Below, piece after piece: positions 5,996-7,716 of a stretch of DNA of 7,716 bases; the first letter of the stretch is position 1; each line of letters starts with the position of its first letter. Location of the stretch: NCBI GenBank assembly GCA_022561255.1, contig JADFRO010000133.1, forward strand, positions 1 through 7,716, written 5' to 3'. Source of the DNA: Planctomycetota bacterium. GTDB taxonomy: Bacteria; Planctomycetota; Phycisphaerae; UBA1845. The translations under genes were made by a program, and so were the position numbers. Below the pieces are notes generated by a model, which had not been told where the DNA came from, ran no database searches, and saw only the letters and a list, made by a program, of their open reading frames with translations.

Positions 5996-7573
5996 CTATT
6001 CGGCCGAATCCTTGGAATCGGCGCTTTTCGAGGACTTCTTGGCTTTGGGCGGAGTGGGTTTGTTTGTCGAGCGGGTCTTTTTGCGAGGCCGGTCGGGCTC
6101 GGCGACGACGAACTCGATGACGAAGGTAACGTAGCGCCGAGGCTTGTCTTGAGCGGTGGTCGAGGTGGGTGATTCGACTGAAAGTTCCGTGTTGGCCGCC
6201 GCTCGGGGCGTGCGATGAGACGTCGCTCCCACACTCTCGGGGCGGTCCTTCGTCAACGTCTCGCTCTTTTCGTTCGACCGCTTCAACGCGCGTGTTCGGC
6301 GTTCGACGAGTGTGCCGGCGCCTCGCGCGAACTTTTTCGAGGGCCTCTCGTGTCGTTGGTCGATAGCTTCTTCCGCGATGGCGCCGTTTTCGATGCGCTC
6401 TCGGCCGGCGGAGAGAAGTTGTGGGTCCACGCCCACGCTGCGAAGAAGTTCGTCGACGAATCGCATGTCGGCCGATGCGGAACTTGGGGCGCCACCCACG
6501 ACAGCGACGGACTTCCCCATCGACGCTACGGCTGGTGACATCTTTGCGGGAGCGCCCTCCGTTGCCTCCGGCTCGCCGGCGAGCATGTTGAAGAGATTGC
6601 GACTTCGCTCGAGGCCGTCGACTTTGACGGGGCCGGCGGCGAGTCGAACGTCTTTCGGATGGTCCACGAATTTGCCTACGATCGTGAGCAGGTCGTCGAT
6701 CTCGTTGGGCGTGGCGCGGACCAGGAGTTGGCGCTCCGACGGCGCATGGTTAAAGCCGCCTCTTCCGCCCACAAAGAAGCTTTCGAGATGCTTTATGCGA
6801 TCTTCCGCGCGACCGCCGTCGGTTTTCGCTAGATCGGCCACGTTTTGTCTTGCGAGCTGCAAAGTCAGCCGGGCGAGCAGGGCGTCGCGCTGCGACACAC
6901 TTGCTACGGTGATCTTCAGCCGAATCGTCTCGTTGGTGAACGGGTGGTCAAGAAGTTGGGCCGAAGACAGTCCGGCTTCGATTTTGCCTTTCAGGTCAAC
7001 CGACGCGAGCGCGTCCACACGCCGGTCTGGTTTCGTCTGCGCTGACCTCCGACCCCGCGCCGCCGCACGTAGGGTCTGTGAAGTAAGCGGCGCGGTCTTG
7101 CGCGACTTTCGCGAACGGGAAGCGACGCTCTTTTTTGCCTTCCCTGCCGCCTCGGGTTTACGGGCTTTCTTCTCGTCGGCGAGTGCGACGACATCGTTCT
7201 TCTTCGAGCCGGACTGTGTGCTGATCAACCACCATCCGCCACCGATAACGATCGCCAACATCGCGGCCAGGGACAGTCGGGCTGGAAGCGGGGAACGCTC
7301 GCGACGGCGCGGAACCTGCGGCTGATCGAAGCCGTCAAGAAGTTCGCTTCGTTCGAGCTGGGACTGGATGTCTCCGGCGATCGACTCGGGCGCGTTGTGC
7401 CTGGGCAGCGCCGCGATCAACTCCGTCGCCCGGCGCAGCTCCTCGATGCGTTGACGGGCTTGCGGGTCGTCGCGCAGCACCTGTTCGACCATCTCGGTCT
7501 GCTGATCGTCGAGCTCGCCGTCGAGGTAGGCTGACAGCAGTTCGCTGAGCTGTTCTGGGTCAGGTTGGACCAT
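5996..7573 (-). CDS. membrane-anchored anti-sigma-like protein with long extracytoplasmic region
   Basis: The first 60 residues of this 525-residue protein look like an anti-sigma N-terminal domain: LSELLSAYLDGELDDQQ at 9-25, then a helix with QVLRDDPQARQRIEELRRATELIAAL at 31-56. Such domains hold an ECF sigma factor at the membrane until a signal releases it. The zinc-binding His and Cys residues of the ZAS class are absent; the protein has no cysteine at all. One hydrophobic segment follows at 99-117 (RLSLAAMLAIVIGGGWWLIS). The remaining 400 residues have a Lys/Arg-rich linker (124-187), a likely folded alpha/beta module at about 207-311 (IRLKITVASVSQRDALLARL, RQLLVRATPNEIDDLLTIVG), a low-complexity stretch, a strand-like RYVTFVIEFVV at 480-490 and a basic Lys/Ser/Pro tail. 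No sigma gene lies inside the window; it may be beyond the right edge. The start ATG at 7573 puts the domain at the N-terminus. The anti-sigma role is inferred from domain layout. Confidence 0.85.
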   Translation of the reverse strand: MVQPDPEQLSELLSAYLDGELDDQQTEMVEQVLRDDPQARQRIEELRRATELIAALPRHNAPESIAGDIQSQLERSELLDGFDQPQVPRRRERSPLPARLSLAAMLAIVIGGGWWLISTQSGSKKNDVVALADEKKARKPEAAGKAKKSVASRSRKSRKTAPLTSQTLRAAARGRRSAQTKPDRRVDALASVDLKGKIEAGLSSAQLLDHPFTNETIRLKITVASVSQRDALLARLTLQLARQNVADLAKTDGGRAEDRIKHLESFFVGGRGGFNHAPSERQLLVRATPNEIDDLLTIVGKFVDHPKDVRLAAGPVKVDGLERSRNLFNMLAGEPEATEGAPAKMSPAVASMGKSVAVVGGAPSSASADMRFVDELLRSVGVDPQLLSAGRERIENGAIAEEAIDQRHERPSKKFARGAGTLVERRTRALKRSNEKSETLTKDRPESVGATSHRTPRAAANTELSVESPTSTTAQDKPRRYVTFVIEFVVAEPDRPRKKTRSTNKPTPPKAKKSSKSADSKDSAE

Positions 7574-7610
7574 GATCTGACGTCGCTTCTACTAAGATCG
7601 CTCGACTTCT

Positions 7611-7701
7611 TTTCTCCCCTCCTTGCCAGGGAGCGGTTGGGGGAGGTCTTTGACTGATGCAACAGACCCCCCTGTAGTCCCCCCTTGGCAAGGGGGACGA
7701 A
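7611..7701. repeat. GC-rich inverted-repeat element (second REPIN-like element)
   Basis: The gap upstream of the anti-sigma-like gene is filled by nested inverted repeats. The left arm near 7611-7633 (TTTCTCCCCTCCTTGCCAGG) is matched by the reverse complement of the right arm near 7680-7701 (TTTCGTCCCCCTTGCCAAGG). The right arm is itself a palindrome, CCCCCTTG at 7680-7687 and CAAGGGGG at 7689-7696. Between the arms is another hairpin, GGTCT at 7645-7649 with AGACC at 7664-7668, extended by GGGG at 7640-7643 and CCCC at 7669-7672 across one bulged A, with a 14-nt loop. CTTGCCAAGG-type palindromes of this kind recur as intergenic repeats in several bacterial groups; here I infer that from memory of the pattern, not a search. 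There is no ORF in it. The rest of 7574-7716 shows nothing I can identify, and no promoter was recognised. Confidence 0.6.
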
Positions 7702-7716
7702 AGTATGACAACCTTG

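Noticed and set aside
6312..7325. Open frame of 337 codons on the plus strand opposite the anti-sigma-like gene.
   Set aside because: Its product is Ser/Arg/Ala-rich without a fold pattern, while the minus-strand frame has an anti-sigma N-terminus, a membrane helix and a plausible start.

Overview
The window is a GC-rich bacterial chromosome segment made of two convergent gene blocks. The mix of genes suggests a planctomycete (Planctomycetota): a membrane-anchored, zinc-free anti-sigma-like protein with a long extracytoplasmic tail, a zinc-ribbon polytopic membrane protein, a small lipoprotein, and intergenic palindrome pairs whose cores read GGCTAAAGCC and CCTTGCCA. This assignment is inference; no rRNA or other phylogenetic marker was available, and the GuaA/GuaB sequences themselves are generic.

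Left block (plus strand, 1-3924): the 3' part of guaB (IMP dehydrogenase), a small lipoprotein whose start lies inside the guaB end, a 209-nt gap carrying a REPIN-like inverted pair of 30-nt palindromic units, a five-helix membrane protein with an N-terminal four-cysteine zinc ribbon, and a complete guaA (GMP synthase) that overlaps the membrane-protein stop codon by one base. GuaB and GuaA catalyse the two consecutive steps IMP to XMP to GMP. Here they are kept close but separated by two envelope genes of unknown function.

Right block (minus strand, transcribed from 7573 towards 3966): an anti-sigma-like single-pass protein of 525 residues, then after a 109-nt gap a tight cluster of crcB (Fluc fluoride channel), a DUF190 protein (4-nt overlap), a four-helix membrane protein (26-nt overlap), and a Nudix-fold protein with a degraded catalytic box. 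The two blocks meet tail to tail with only 41 nt between guaA and the Nudix gene, and no convincing intrinsic terminator there.

The right edge (7574-7716) has no gene that I can support and holds a second, GC-rich inverted-repeat element. There are no tRNA, rRNA, CRISPR, transposase or phage genes. Most of the window is ordinary housekeeping. The most unusual parts are the two REPIN-like elements, one of them with base changes that preserve the stem, the Nudix protein that has lost acidic catalytic residues, the crcB/DUF190 cluster with two added unknowns, and the highly basic cysteine-free anti-sigma-like protein.
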